64,000 nt of DNA from Trichobilharzia regenti. Taxonomy: Eukaryota; Platyhelminthes; Trematoda; Strigeidida; Schistosomatidae. Positions 45,241-57,516 of the stretch are shown piece after piece. Position 1 is the first letter of the stretch; each line of letters begins with the position of its first letter. The notes under the pieces are model-generated. The model was not told the origin of the DNA. It saw nothing but the letters and a program-made list of their open reading frames with translations, and searched no databases. The translations under genes were made by a program, and so were the position numbers. The stretch is taken from positions 37,851,312-37,915,311 of the forward strand of contig OX235267.1 in assembly GCA_944472135.2 (NCBI GenBank). Direction: 5' to 3'.

Positions 45241-46339
45241 ATCATCTACAATGTCCAGATCTTGTTGATTATCAGACTATGAGTACCACATATTACAAAT
45301 GAACTTACAGAGATCAGACCAATGCTGATGCACAATAATTCAAGAGAATTCATATGAAAGTAACATTGTGGAATAAAAGTCACCATTAGAAGCATATCTT
45401 TATAAGAACACTCCTTAGAAGACACTTTATTTAAAAAGGGAATCCTGGGAGTGAGGAGACACGAGTCTTCACTGTACAAGTAATTACACCAAAACTGAAC
45501 TACAAATCACTGATATTTGTCGGTCCACATTTGACAGGTGACCAAATAATAAATCAGAAAAACCATTACCAGACGAAATCACTCATCTACTGGGTCAATA
45601 AATAGAAGCAATGCGGATCAATTCCACGTAAAGCTCACGATGGCGGGAAACAAATTTCGTAGACTCCAAGTTGAGCTGGAAATTCCACCATTCATCTTGA
45701 GACATCAACCAGAAACAAATCCGTCCACCCTACTGCACTATATTTTACCTTTCAACAGTAAACGGACGCATGTGTTTTACAGACCTAGCATAGCACTCCA
45801 AATGTCATCATTAGTAATGGAAGAGCTAGGTGAATACTTACCAATGGAAACGACACACCAGTTTTCACCCAGAGTTTGCCACAATTTGAGTGTAGCTGTG
45901 ACTGCTACATCATCAGTAGAAATCCCTAAATAGTGGTCAGTTAATCATGCAATGACGATCAATATGTGTTGCACCAACTATTCACACGGCCTAAATGCGA
46001 AACTACTATGGTGTACTACTGGTCTCCAAATGGTCTCGAAGACCTTCATTGTCTGACACTTCCACATTAATTAAAATCTCAATCCTTTCTCCATTCAGCA
46101 AATTTCTGTATCATTTATTTTCTATTTCTGTTATTTCATACATTTGTTTACTTCTACTCTTTCATAAAATCACATTTCTCTCCCTAATATTAACGAATTG
46201 TACTTATATCGTTATAACTGTTTTCTTTATTCTTATCAATATTATCTAAGTTTCCGAAGTCTAATCCCGGCCAAAAGTCATGAGAAATAGCGATGGGTGG
46301 GTATATGACTAGACATTTCACCCTGATAAATCAACCTAA

Positions 46340-46817
46340 TCACAAATGAAACCGCAACGAACACTTTTTATTTGAAAAGTAAATTAATTCTTCGCTTGAA
46401 TCAGACAGGAGAAATGAGGCCTGTTGCTTAAGGTGTTCGAGCCGATGTGTTTTCTCTCTATGTGGTGGAAATTCGAAATGACGATATGCGATGCGTGCAT
46501 GATGTTCAGGAATATCCACAACAATGTGAAGCGAACTGCCGGTGGACGACAATCCTCCGAACAAAGAAGAAATATCCTATGCTATCATTTCTAACAAAGC
46601 AAGACAGGGAGACATTACGATCAGATGGAATCCCTTCACAGGTAGTAAGAAGAGATCCACAGTCATCAACAAACACATTCATGCCAATGTTGTTGTACGT
46701 TTGCACGTTAAGAGCGATAACGAAAAACTCGTTGGGTGAAAGCTTACCTTGATAAACGAAAGAAGGAGAACAAATTACGGCTACGAGAAACTCGCGCGAA
46801 ATCATGCTATTCTCCAT
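46340..46817 (-). other. Exon-like ORFs of unknown gene (unit A copy)
   Basis: Minus-strand counterpart of 55,939-56,416: ORFs 46,506-46,817 (103 codons, signal-peptide-like start) and 46,340-46,564 (74 codons). Both remain open here. A competing open frame exists on the plus strand (46,447-46,752), so strand and reality are not proven. Confidence 0.35.
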
Positions 46818-46941
46818 TCAAAATAACATAAACATTTTCTTCATTTTTCCTGAAATGTTTTGTGTGGTTCAAAACTCTGTCCAAAAAACATGCAGCAGAG
46901 GAAAATGCGAATCACCATCAGATCAAAAGCAAACGACATAG

Positions 46942-47014
46942 TTTAAAATCGAAATAATAAAATCGTCTATACTCATTTGAAGCAAACAAATAAGCACTAC
47001 TGTTGTCGTATTTG
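46942..47014. other. Asymmetric spacer at the centre of the giant inverted repeat
   Basis: 73 bp separate the two head-to-head unit ends (gacatag / ctatgtc). The spacer contains ttaaaatcgaa, then about 25 bp of unique filler, then gaagcaaacaaataagc and actactgttgtcgtatttg. The first and last pieces are the same linker found, without the filler, at the direct B-C junction (55,766-55,816). Confidence 0.85.
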
Positions 47015-47134
47015 CTATGTCGTTTGCTTTTGATCTGATGGTGATTCGCATTTTCCTCTGCTGCATGTTTTGTGGACAGAGTTTTGAACCACACAAAACA
47101 TTTCAGGAAAAATGAAGAAAATGTTTATGTTATT

Positions 47135-47615
47135 TTGAATGGAGAATAGCATGATTTCGCGCGAGTTCTCGTAGCCGTAATTTGTTCTCCTTCTTTCGTT
47201 TATCAAGGTAAGCTTTCACCCAACGAGTTTTTCGTTATCGCTCTTAACGTGCAAACGTACAACAACATTGGCATGAATGTGTTTGTTGATGACTGTGGAT
47301 CTCTTCTTACTACCTGTGAAGGGATTCCATCTGATCGTAATGTCTCCCTGTCTTGCTTTGTTAGAAATGATAGCATAGGATATTTCTTCTTTGTTCGGAG
47401 GATTGTCGTCCACCGGCAGTTCGCTTCACATTGTTGTGGATATTCCTGAACATCATGCACGCATCGCATATCGTCATTTCGAATTTCCACCACATAGAGA
47501 GAAAACACATCGGCTCGAACACCTTAAGCAACAGGCCTCATTTCTCCTGTCTGATTCAAGCGAAGAATTAATTTACTTTTCAAATAAAAAGTGTTCGTTG
47601 CGGTTTCATTTGTGA
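47135..47615 (+). pseudogene. Exon-like ORFs of unknown gene (unit B copy, frameshifted)
   Basis: Same sequence as 55,939-56,416 but with one base missing in cgcgagttctcgtag (C has cgcgagttcctcgtag), which breaks the signal-peptide-like first ORF. The second ORF (47,391-47,615) stays open. Confidence 0.4.
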
Positions 47616-48715
47616 TTAGGTTGAGTTATCAGGGTGAAATGTCTAGTCATATACCCACCCATCGCTATTTCTCATGACTTTTGGCCGGGATTAGACTTCG
47701 GAAACTTAGATAATATTGATAAGAATAACGAAAACAGTTATAACGATATAAGTACAATTCGTTAATATTAGGGAGAGAAATGTGATTTTATGAAAGAGTA
47801 GAAGTAAACAAATGTATGAAATAACAGAAATAGAAAATAAATGATACAGAAATTTGCTGAATGGAGAAAGGATTGAGATTTTAATTAATGTGGAAGTGTC
47901 AGACAATGAAGGTCTTCGAGACCATTTGGAGACCAGTAGTACACCATAGTAGTTTCGCATTTAGGCCGTGTGAATAGTTGGTGCAACACATATTGATCGT
48001 CATTGCATGATTAACTGACCACTATTTAGGGATTTCTACTGATGGTGTAGCAGTCACAGCTACACTCAAATTGTGGCAAACTCTGGGTGAAAACTGGTGT
48101 GTCGTTTCCATTGGTAAGTATTCACCTAGCTCTTCCATTACTAATGATGACATTTGGAGTGCTATGCTAGGTCTGTAAAACACATGCGTCCGTTTACTGT
48201 TGAAAGGTAAAATATAGTGCAGTAGGGTGGACGGATTTGTTTCTGGTTGATGTCTCAAGATGAATGGTGGAATTTCCAGCTCAACTTGGAGTCTACAAAA
48301 TTTGTTTCCCGCCATCGTGAGCTTTACGTGGAATTGATCCACATTGCTTCTATTTATTGACCCAGTAGATGAGTGATTTCGTCTGGTAATGGTTTTTCTG
48401 ATTTATTATTTGGTCACCTGTCAAATGTGGACCGACAAATATCAGTGATTTGTAGTTCAGTTTTGGTGTAATTACTTGTACAGTGAAGACTCGTGTCTCC
48501 TCACTCCCAGGATTCCCTTTTTAAATAAAGTGTCTTCTAAGGAGTGTTCTTATGAAGATATGCTTCTAATGGTGACTTTTATTCCACAATGTTACTTTCA
48601 TATGAATTCTCTTGAATTATTGTGCATCAGCATTGGTCTGATCTCTGTAAGTTCATTTGTAATATGTGGTACTCATAGTCTGATAATCAACAAGATCTGG
48701 ACATTGTAGATGATC

Positions 48716-48982
48716 AATTACAGTGCTACAAACCCTCTATCACTTACAGACGAAACCCAACAAACTGGCACAGGAAGCATGTAGTGATGAGAGAACTCCA
48801 AGTAAACATGTACAGTACACAGGAAATTAAAAGTTCCAACCACCAGTCACAATATACATCAGTGCCCATGAATGGAATAAATTTGAACAAGTTCAGTTGT
48901 CTCACTCATCTGAAAAGGACCATCAAAGCTACAGGTGACAACGATGAATCGGAAAAGGAAGACACACATAAATTAGTCTGAA
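48716..48982 (+). pseudogene. Non-LTR RT scrap (unit B)
   Basis: Counterpart of 44,970-45,240 and identical in reading; ends in a stop after HKLV. Confidence 0.45.
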
Positions 48983-49330
48983 ATTAGTGTGGAGATCTAG
49001 CTTATTATGAAAAATGAAGGACAAAATAGAAAGAAACGGACCAACGAAAACAGATTGCTATATACATATCCCGAATGAAATGCAGATAGATTGAGAATGC
49101 CCTGAGGAGACAAACGAACGTTAGCGCACACTAAACCACAACTCAACTGGCTCTCAAATGTGTCACGACGAGTTGACCCTCGTTCTGTGACTGGGATGCA
49201 GAGGATGTGGGTTGATTGTGAATCAAGGCGCTGAGGGATGATGACCGACGAGAACACGATGATATTCAGAATTGCTGCCAAAACAGTATGATGCACATGA
49301 ACCCCGTGGAACAACATTCGTAATAATAAT

Positions 49331-49926
49331 TATTATTATTATTTTATCCTTTAGTTCCTAGAGGAACATAGGTCTTCAGCTGCGCACCTCCGTTGACTTC
49401 GGTTTGCTGACAGCTTTATCACCCTGCTCCAGGTCTGTCCACATGCTTTCATATCCTCCTCACATGACCTCAGCCAAGTCACCCTTGGACGACCAACTCG
49501 CCGCCTCCCTTTCGGGTTCCACTCGAGGGCTTGTCAAGTGATGTCACTCGATGGTTTCCTCAGCGTATGGCCAATCCAGCTCCATTTCTTTCTGCCTATT
49601 TGTTTCACAATCGGTTCCTGATTGGTTCGCTCTCAGAGATCCCTGTTGCTGATCATTTCCGGCCATCTGATCTTGAGTATTGAGCAAAGACAGCTGTTAA
49701 TGAAGGTCTGAAGTTTGTTTGAGATGCTCTTTATGACTCGCCAAGTCTCTGATCCGTATAGTAGCACTGACTTTACATTGGAGATGAAAATCCGAGTCTT
49801 ATTTTTGATGCTGAGTGCTATTGACCTCCACACAGATTTGAAAGTAATGAAACCTTGTCTCGCTTTCCGGATCCTTGCTTTGATATCCTCGTCAGTTCCG
49901 CCTGTAGTTGAGAGGATGCTTCCCAT
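49331..49926 (-). pseudogene. 5'-truncated RTE insertion (unit B)
   Basis: Mirror copy of 44,030-44,625 with the same truncation point, TGA and tail, so it descends from the same insertion event. Confidence 0.88.
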
Positions 49927-51895
49927 CCAATTCACTTCCACGCCACTGAAAAGTTAAAGAATGGAAAGTCTTCAAATTCACAGTTGCAATAAAAGTAACG
50001 TCCGAAAATTAAATGATTCCTCATTCTATACGTGAGCCGACGTCAGCAAAACAAATATTCAAAATATCTGAAATCTCTCAACTTTCAATACACATTAGAA
50101 GAAGAAACATAAGCACTACTGTTGTCGTAAGCGTATTAGTAGTATTCAGATGACATTCACATGTTGACTCCCACCCTGTTTACAAAAGCAAATGGTGATG
50201 GAGAGAAAAGTCTCAAACAGAGTTCTACTTAACCGATCATCAACACGAGCATAACGCGTGATGGAAACTGTAAAATGCTTGAGATAAGAGAATCAAAGTT
50301 TACCTGCTGTTTATTCAGTTATCGTGAATAGACTGGATATTGAATCGATTTTGTTAGCACACAAACAAACATTGAATCAATGTAGACGGTAGTCATTCAC
50401 ACTGAGTTGTCGCGACAAATACCAGTAGTCTCATTACGAGAGTGCACATTCTAAGCGGAGTGCTCGGCTAACAAGAAGGATGGATTGCATTCATCTGTCT
50501 AATACCGACAATAGATCCGAAGGGAGTTAGGTAGATGTGTAGAATCTACTGACCAGTGATCAGAGATAGATGTGCACATACATAGATGTAGCAACCCACA
50601 AAAGAATTCGTGACCCAGTCAAAATTTCTAATTAAGCATACACTTCCTTTCACTTTGATTCAAACGAGAATATTTTAGAATAATTAACAAACATTGTACC
50701 ATATTTGCCGTCTATAATCATTGAAGTTGTCACAGAGAAAACTACTGGCCATCACTACCTAGTGAGGATGATGGGGCACTTTATGCGATGAGTGGCTTTA
50801 GTCGAGTCAAGACGGTGTTGATGAGGCGATTCCGCATGTCGTCACAGGCCATATTGTGCGGAAGACTACATTAACACTATAATGGAATTTACGCGAAGAG
50901 AGGAAATTGGAGATATTTTTGAAGCTCATTTTCGATCGTCAGGTTATGATCTGAACCTTTGGTTCACAACATTCTTTTCATATTCATGACTCGTTGTCAG
51001 TTTTTCACATTTTTTGTCATCAACCTGCATGATTTCTCAAAAGTGATGACTGTTATGAAATGCGGTTCACGGTTTAATAATAGGTTCTGTTCACGCCACC
51101 ACCAGTGTTTTAAAAAAACTTCAAATCATTTGGAACAGTGAATCCGAAAAATTTATTCTGGATGAATTTGTATTAATCTTTAGATGATCACTATTCATGA
51201 CTTTTTTTGTTTAATCGTTGGTGTGAATATGTTTGGCATTTGATTAACATTTAGATATCTTCCAGTCAATTGGTTGTCACATTATGAACATTGCCACTTA
51301 ACATGCTTGATGTGGGGTTGAACAGTTATAACGTAATCACATGCACACCTCATGCATGCGACTCTTCGACTCTATGATCCAAGTGTTTCGAGGGGATATT
51401 CCGATGGATTCTGACTTCTGAAACCATTGTAACCGACTAAATCAAAGGAATGTTTGGATGACTCGTAAGAACATCACCATTTTACATGGGGTTCTTTTAA
51501 CAATTTAGTGAGATGACGCAGTATTTCTGTAGGTTGCGAAGTATCGCTTCACCATCGTCTACTGAAGTGGCACTGCACACACGGATTAGTTCTGTGGAAC
51601 GCTTCACTTAGATGCCTCACAGATTATGTGAAGCCTATGGACGCTTAGGAAGCAGTACAAAGTTTTCATGGGCATGAGTTATCATAGGACAGATGTCGTT
51701 TGCTACTGAAGTAGACCGCATATGCACATAACAAAAGAACGTTGAAATGGCTAACTTGTGGTTAACTACAACTTCTGTTTAACTTGATAGAATCCAGCGA
51801 CACTAAAATAGTGATGCAACTCAAAAGCGCTATACCTCTCTAATAGTTTTTGAAAGACAAAATAGGATGTCAATATATGTGTAAAACTTGGCCAC

Positions 51896-53234
51896 TCTGA
51901 TCTTAAGTAATTACATATTAGTTTGTTTATTGGATGAATCACACAGTGAAACAGCATTATTAATTACCGTGTGGCAAACTTTTGAACAAAATTTATTCAT
52001 CATAATCATATCCACAAATCTAAGTATACAACTTCGAAAATTTACTTTTATAGTTTTCTTTGTTCTTTCCTAATCTTCGTAGGGTTAGCAGCCTTTTCCA
52101 GATGTTTAGGAGGGGTGTTGAGTCGTTTGTGTTACAAGTATTCTCAGTTGATTCAATAAATAAAGTTTCCCTTATCATTATCTCCCTCCACGTTGTTACA
52201 TTACATCTTGAGTGTCATGCTATCCCATCCTATAATATCACTGTGTGTAATTGCGTATAGTGAGTTCTGTAGGTGAATCATTCTCCAGATTTCCTGTCTT
52301 ATTTGGGCATACTAATCTAGATTTTTCTGCTAGATTTGTGTGCTTGGTTTGTATGACTAAATCCGTTCTACTAATTTGACCTATGTATTTGACCTCACAA
52401 CTATTCCAGCAGTGTATTAGACAAACTAAATTGTTTTGTTTTAAAGACCCCACTGGCAGGATCCCTTAACCGACAAAGCTTGTTTCTATTTTTGTTTGTG
52501 GGTTTGAATGCCACTTTTATTCTGCCTTGTTAAGAATTCTGCTTGAGTTTCTGAGGTTTTCTCCTTTTATGCAATTACTACTGATGATTTAGATTCGTCA
52601 TTGTTGGTGTTGTCATTATCTTGGATATGTTTGACATGCATGTCATCATAACACTAGTAGTATTATTGTTATGATTATTATTATGATTATTATTACTATT
52701 ACTACTATTACTATCACAATTGTCATAATTTAGTTTAATATTTACATTCCCCTACATACTTTCTGACTTATTTATCAGGGTAATTATTAGGTTTCAAATC
52801 TTCTCTTATATGTTTCACTTCCTGTCTTAGATTTAACATCGTACTACCTAGTTTTCGCGCTCTGTTGTTTAAACATTTCCCTACATACTTTTTGAATAAT
52901 TTTAACAATCCTATTGTCACTGATACAGGATGGAATGATCAGAAGTCCAAATATCTGTTTGAATGTGTAGGTTTCCAGTAAAAACCAGTGTTTCACCTCC
53001 CATATGCTTTCCTTGTCACGCTACCATCGATCATTGGATGTTCTCCTTCCTGACTTTCCAAATCATAATTCAATTGAATTACCAACAACCTATGAGTTGG
53101 CATGTTCAAAAAATCTATCTATATCCTGTGTTCTAAGTGCAGTGAATGTGTCATCTATATACTTCCACCATAATTTTGGGGTAAGGCTGAACGTTATAAT
53201 CACTATCTTTTCCCACACATCTATAAATATATAA
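51896..53234 (-). pseudogene. PLE remnant: active site, GIY-YIG and terminal part (unit B)
   Basis: Mirror of 40,722-42,060: YIDD block in 53,090-53,305 and KYIGQISR block in 52,238-52,453, both minus strand. A microsatellite of ATT/ATG repeats at 52,663-52,725 lies between them. Confidence 0.72.
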
Positions 53235-54727
53235 TAATGATAAGAATCTACTTTATTCCCAAAACAGTACGTATAGTACAGAATGGAATTCTCAGCATTT
53301 GTCACAATATTGAATCTGATTTTTTAAAATATAATAAAAATTAAAACAAAAGTTACCAGACGAATTTGTCCACGTTTATGATATAAATTCAAAAGTATTC
53401 GAAGCACGAATTGAGATTATTAAATATAATAATAATAATAATATTAACAATAATAGTGACTTTGTTTCAAACAATATGGTCGATTAAGTTTGGATATTTT
53501 AACATGTTACTATAGAGTATTAAATCTAATGTTCTCTTGATATAGCATTATGAGGGAGATACAAAATTAACAGTTATACCACAGCTTAAATGATGCTCAC
53601 ACTTATGCAAAAATAAACAAATCAAAAGAAAAAAATTGAGAGGTCTATAAATATAAGTACAATAACAATAAAGCTTGATGTTGTAAGGGTTTATTTATTA
53701 GTGCAAAGAAGGCCAGTTAGTTCATGCCTAACACTATTTTCATCACATAAAGTACGTGCCCTGAAATATGGTATAGTGGAATTTTTATACTTAGACGTAC
53801 GTGCGCAAATTCTTCTGAAGAGACTTCTTTTTTTACCTGAGCAGACACAAGGTTGGAGCTGCAGGTAAAGTGGGTGCTCACAGTCTGACAAAATTCTTTT
53901 TCCAAATTTGTTGCACGACATCAAGTGCCTATCAGTGACAATGTCAAGAATATGGCCCAATGGGATAACACTCGCTCTACTGACTGACAATCTTCAGATT
54001 TCTACGAAGTACGACATAGTCTTTTTTAAGCAATCAAGTAAAGAATAAAGATGATAGTATTCATACTTAACAAACTTCATTTTATCAGACTGATACAAGT
54101 AATGTATGAAGAAAGAAATCAGAAAAGGACAAAAGACAGCGCCTTAAGGGACATCAGTCGCAGTAAGCAACGAAGTGGACGACTTCCCCTGACATACAGT
54201 GCACTGCTTTCTTCTCGGGAAATAAGAATGCAGCCATTTGACAACTCAACAATCAGTTTGAGTTTCAGCAATCTTGTTTAAAAAGTATCTCTAGGTATTG
54301 AGTCGAAAGCAAATGTGAAGTTTAGGAAGGTGCAACGAACAAATTTAGACCCCTTGTCTAAACTGGAGACAGTGTTATGATGCGAGACTGGGGTTACATC
54401 TAAAGTACTTCTAATATGTTACTAGGTGGATTGTTGTGGATCGTTAAAGTATTTAAGCGAAGGTTGAAGATTAATTAAGAGTAAAGTTTCCATAATTTTC
54501 AAAAAAGCAGAGGTAATAACAATAGATCTTAATTGGAAAACATGCTTACAGGTACAGGTACAATTTTAATGTCCTTCCAAACCGCTGACACGACATTTCT
54601 GGGAGAAAATTCATTTAGTAGGTCCATGTGTGGATAACGCAGGATACCTGCACACTTTTTAAGGAGAAGTTTAGGCAAACCATCTGGACTTAGGCTACAA
54701 GAAGCTTTAAGAGACTGAAGACATTTA
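53235..54727 (-). pseudogene. CR1-like insertion in the PLE (unit B)
   Basis: Mirror of 39,229-40,722, with the RT C-terminal block at 53,691-53,990 and the fingers block within 54,529-54,861. Same insertion point as in A. Confidence 0.75.
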
Positions 54728-55666
54728 GGAACAACCGGGGATATTAGTGACCGCGAAGAAACTGCCTCAGTTTGTTTGTATATTTTCTCACGGAATTTCA
54801 ATACTGCAGGAGTCAGGCATAGCGGTACTCCCAAAATTATGTCCTCAAGTGGCACTTTCATCTTAAGTTCGAGTTCTTGGTCAGAAATGAGTTCGTTTCT
54901 TACTGCCTCAATAGCGATATGTATTAGTATACGTGTAATAAACTGACAATGTTAATATTAACCATTCTTTCTTCATCATTGAAATTTTAATTATCTTATC
55001 TCTATTCTAGTTTACAAGGATTTGTTAGTCGAGATTTTGAGTGGCTTTCAAAGGGATTTTATACCACGGCTAAATATTTAGATAATTGATAAATTAGGTA
55101 AATTTCTAAAACCAACTATAGATCTAGTGGGATATCCTGACTTTTGAACCTTAACAACACCATACATCCAACTGGGGTTAATAGCTTTTGGCATTGAAAT
55201 AAATCATTTTGAATCACCTAGGAACGGCTTCATTCGGCATATAAAGTCCGCTATGGATTTGTCCACCCTATTCATTACGGTGTCTATTGATTTATTAATT
55301 TCCCCATATGGTCCTATTCGTATGTCAGTATAACCATTTTCCGAATCGTCTGATTTGTCTAATATTGCTGTTGCATTTCCTTTGTCTGACATTGTGATTA
55401 CTATATGTTTGTTATTCTTAAGATGTTTTAGGGCTTCCATCTCTGGCTTCATCAGGTTAGGCGTTCCTCGTTTTTATCGTTTTAATGTCAGTGCACATTG
55501 TGTCTGTCCTTTGTCAGCCGTTGTCTTGTCTATCCCTCTTGGTGCTATTTCTACTTTAGAGGTGAAATCCTAGGTGTTAGTTTGTCTTCCGCCACACTGA
55601 AATTCAGTCCCTTTTCTAATACACTTATTTCTGTGAGACCTAATATATGTGTTGAGAGGTTGATAA
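54728..55666 (-). pseudogene. PLE remnant, N-terminal RT part (unit B)
   Basis: Mirror of 38,290-39,228, with the DKGN motif in 55,204-55,452. B-specific changes include Asn to Thr and Arg to Cys in this ORF. Confidence 0.72.
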
Positions 55667-55765
55667 CCCCCTTTGTTTGACGTTAGATTGCTGATTTTAT
55701 TTTATTTATTTATTTATTTTTGATTACAGCTTGATCCCACACGGTATTTTTGGTACAAGTACAGA

Positions 55766-55816
55766 ACATAGGTTAAAATCGAAGCAAACAAATAAGCACT
55801 ACTGTTGTCGTATTTG
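55766..55816. other. Direct junction linker between units B and C
   Basis: About 50 bp (gttaaaatcgaagcaaac followed by aaataagcactactgttgtc and gtatttg) connect the tail of B to the head of C. The same linker begins again at 63,970 after the tail of C, showing that the array continues beyond the window. Confidence 0.85.
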
Positions 55817-55938
55817 CTATGTCGTTTGCTTTTGATCTGATGGTGATTCGCATTTTCCTCTGCTGCATGTTTTTTGGACAGAGTTTTGAACCACACAAAA
55901 CATTTCAGGAAAAATGAAGAAAATGTTTGTTATTTTGA

Positions 55939-56416
55939 ATGGAGAATAGCATGATTTCGCGCGAGTTCCTCGTAGCCGTAATTTGTTCTCCTTCTTTCGT
56001 TTATCAAGGTAAGCTTTCACCCAACGAGTTTTTCGTTATCGCTCTTAACGTGCAAACGTACAACAACATTGGCATGAATGTGTTTGTTGATGACTGTGGA
56101 TCTCTTCTTACTACCTGTGAAGGGATTCCATCTGATCGTAATGTCTCCCTGTCTTGCTTTGTTAGAAATGATAGCATAGGATATTTCTTCTTTGTTCGGA
56201 GGATTGTCGTCCACCGGCAGTTCGCTTCACATTGTTGTGGATATTCCTGAACATCATGCACGCATCGCATATCGTCATTTCGAATTTCCACCACATAGAG
56301 AGAAAACACATCGGCTCGAACACCTTAAGCAACAGGCCTCATTTCTCCTGTCTGATTCAAGCGAAGAATTAATTTACTTTTCAAATAAAAAGTGTTCGTT
56401 GCGGTTTCATTTGTGA
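55939..56416 (+). CDS. Candidate exons of an unknown secreted protein (unit C copy, hypothetical)
   Basis: The ORF 55,939-56,250 begins MENSMISREFLVAVICSPSFVYQG: a hydrophobic stretch after a short charged start, as in a signal peptide. At 56,008/56,009 the sequence reads CAAG|GTAAGC, a good 5' splice site that would end a 70-nt coding exon in phase 1. The ORF nevertheless stays open past it. A second ORF in another frame (56,192-56,416) can be entered in phase 1 after ttcggag at 56,199 or nearby. The protein pieces match no family I recognise. Secreted schistosome genes built of small symmetrical exons (micro-exon genes) are known and fit this pattern, but the evidence here is only splice-site and frame consistency, and there is an overlapping open frame on the other strand (56,004-56,309). 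Confidence 0.3.
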
Positions 56417-56830
56417 TTAGGTTGATTTATCAGGGTGAAATGTCTAGTCATATACCCACCCATCGCTATTTCTCATGACTTTTGGCCGGGATTAGACTTC
56501 GGAAACTTAGATAATATTGATAAGAATAAAGAAAACAGTTATAACGATATAAGTACAATTCGTTAATATTAGGGAGAGAAATGTGATTTTATGAAAGAGT
56601 AGAAGTAAACAAATGTATGAAATAACAGAAATAGAAAATAAATGATACAGAAATTTGCTGAATGGAGAAAGGATTGAGATTTTAATTAATGTGGAAGTGT
56701 CAGACAATGAAGGTCTTCGAGACCATTTGGAGACCAGTAGTACACCATAGTAGTTTCGCATTTAGGCCGTGTGAATAGTTGGTGCAACACATATTGATCG
56801 TCATTGCATGATTAACTGACCACTATTTAG

Positions 56831-56914
56831 GGATTTCTACTGATGGTGTAGCAGTCACAGCTACACTCAAATTGTGGCAAACTCTGGGTGAAAACTGGTG
56901 TGTCGTTTCCATTG
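56831..56914 (+). other. Candidate symmetrical exon of 84 nt
   Basis: It is bounded by an acceptor-like cactatttag and a perfect donor GTAAGT at 56,915. Entered in phase 1 it is open throughout (reads GISTDGVAVTAT ... NWCVVSI) and leaves in phase 1; its length is a multiple of three. The phase agrees with the candidate first exon ending at 56,008. Counterparts are present in B and, reversed, in A (with one substitution). Overlaps an open minus-strand frame of 97 codons (56,823-57,116), an alternative reading. Confidence 0.35.
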
Positions 56915-57276
56915 GTAAGTATTCACCTAGCTCTTCCATTACTAATGATGACATTTGGAGTGCTATGCTAGGTCTGTAAAACACATGCGTCCGTTTACTG
57001 TTGAAAGGTAAAATATAGTGCAGTAGGGTGGACGGATTTGTTTCTGGTTGATGTCTCAAGATGAATGGTGGAATTTCCAGCTCAACTTGGAGTCTACGAA
57101 GTTTGTTTCCCGCCATCGTGAGCTTTACGTGGAATTGATCCGCATTGCTTCTATTTATTGACCCAGTAGATGAGTGATTTCGTCTGGTAATGGTTTTTCT
57201 GATTTATTATTTGGTCACCTGTCAAATGTGGACCGACAAATATCAGTGATTTGTAGTTCAGTTTTGATGTAATTAC

Positions 57277-57510
57277 TTGTACAGTGAAGACTCGTGTCTC
57301 CTCACTCCCAGGATTCCCTTTTTAAATAAAGTGTCTTCTAAGGAGTGTTCTTATAAAGATATGCTTCTAATGGTGACTTTTATTCCACAATGTTACTTTC
57401 ATATGAATTCTCTTGAATTATTGTGCATCAGCATTGGTCTGATCTCTGTAAGTTCATTTGTAATATGTGGTACTCATAGTCTGATAATCAACAAGATCTG
57501 GACATTGTAG
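57277..57510 (+). other. ORF of unknown significance with internal donor site
   Basis: The 77-codon hydrophobic ORF contains the putative exon ECSYKDMLLMVTFIPQCY... from an acceptor-like ttctaag (ending at 57,341) to a GTAAGT donor at 57,448. The phase does not match the phase-1 exons upstream. Present also in B (48,476-48,709) and A (45,246-45,479, reversed). Confidence 0.2.
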
Positions 57511-57516
57511 ATGATC

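Larger units (their letters stand above)
38191..46941 (+). repeat. Large composite repeat, unit A (left arm of a giant inverted repeat)
   Basis: The reverse complement of this 8.75-kb segment is unit B (47,015-55,765); corresponding positions in A and B always sum to about 93,956, so there is practically no net length difference. The arms differ only by scattered substitutions. Content in this orientation: PLE 5' part, CR1-like insertion, PLE 3' part, anonymous DNA, truncated RTE, RT scrap (reverse), and exon-like ORFs (reverse). The left edge is defined by loss of similarity to unit C at about 38,191. Confidence 0.93.
47015..55765 (-). repeat. Large composite repeat, unit B (right arm of the giant inverted repeat)
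   Basis: Reverse complement of unit A. It carries private substitutions (at several sites A and C agree against B) and a 1-nt deletion in the exon-like ORF near 47,165, but shares with A the truncated RTE insertion. Content mirrors A; coordinates of parts follow from 93,956 minus the position in A. Confidence 0.93.

Noticed and set aside
45640..45933. A 97-106-codon ORF in the large unit (also 48,022-48,342 and 56,823-57,116, opposite orientation to the exon-like ORFs) as a gene
   Set aside because: It overlaps on the opposite strand the candidate 84-nt exon. No motif or splice support was seen, so I kept it only as a competing reading.
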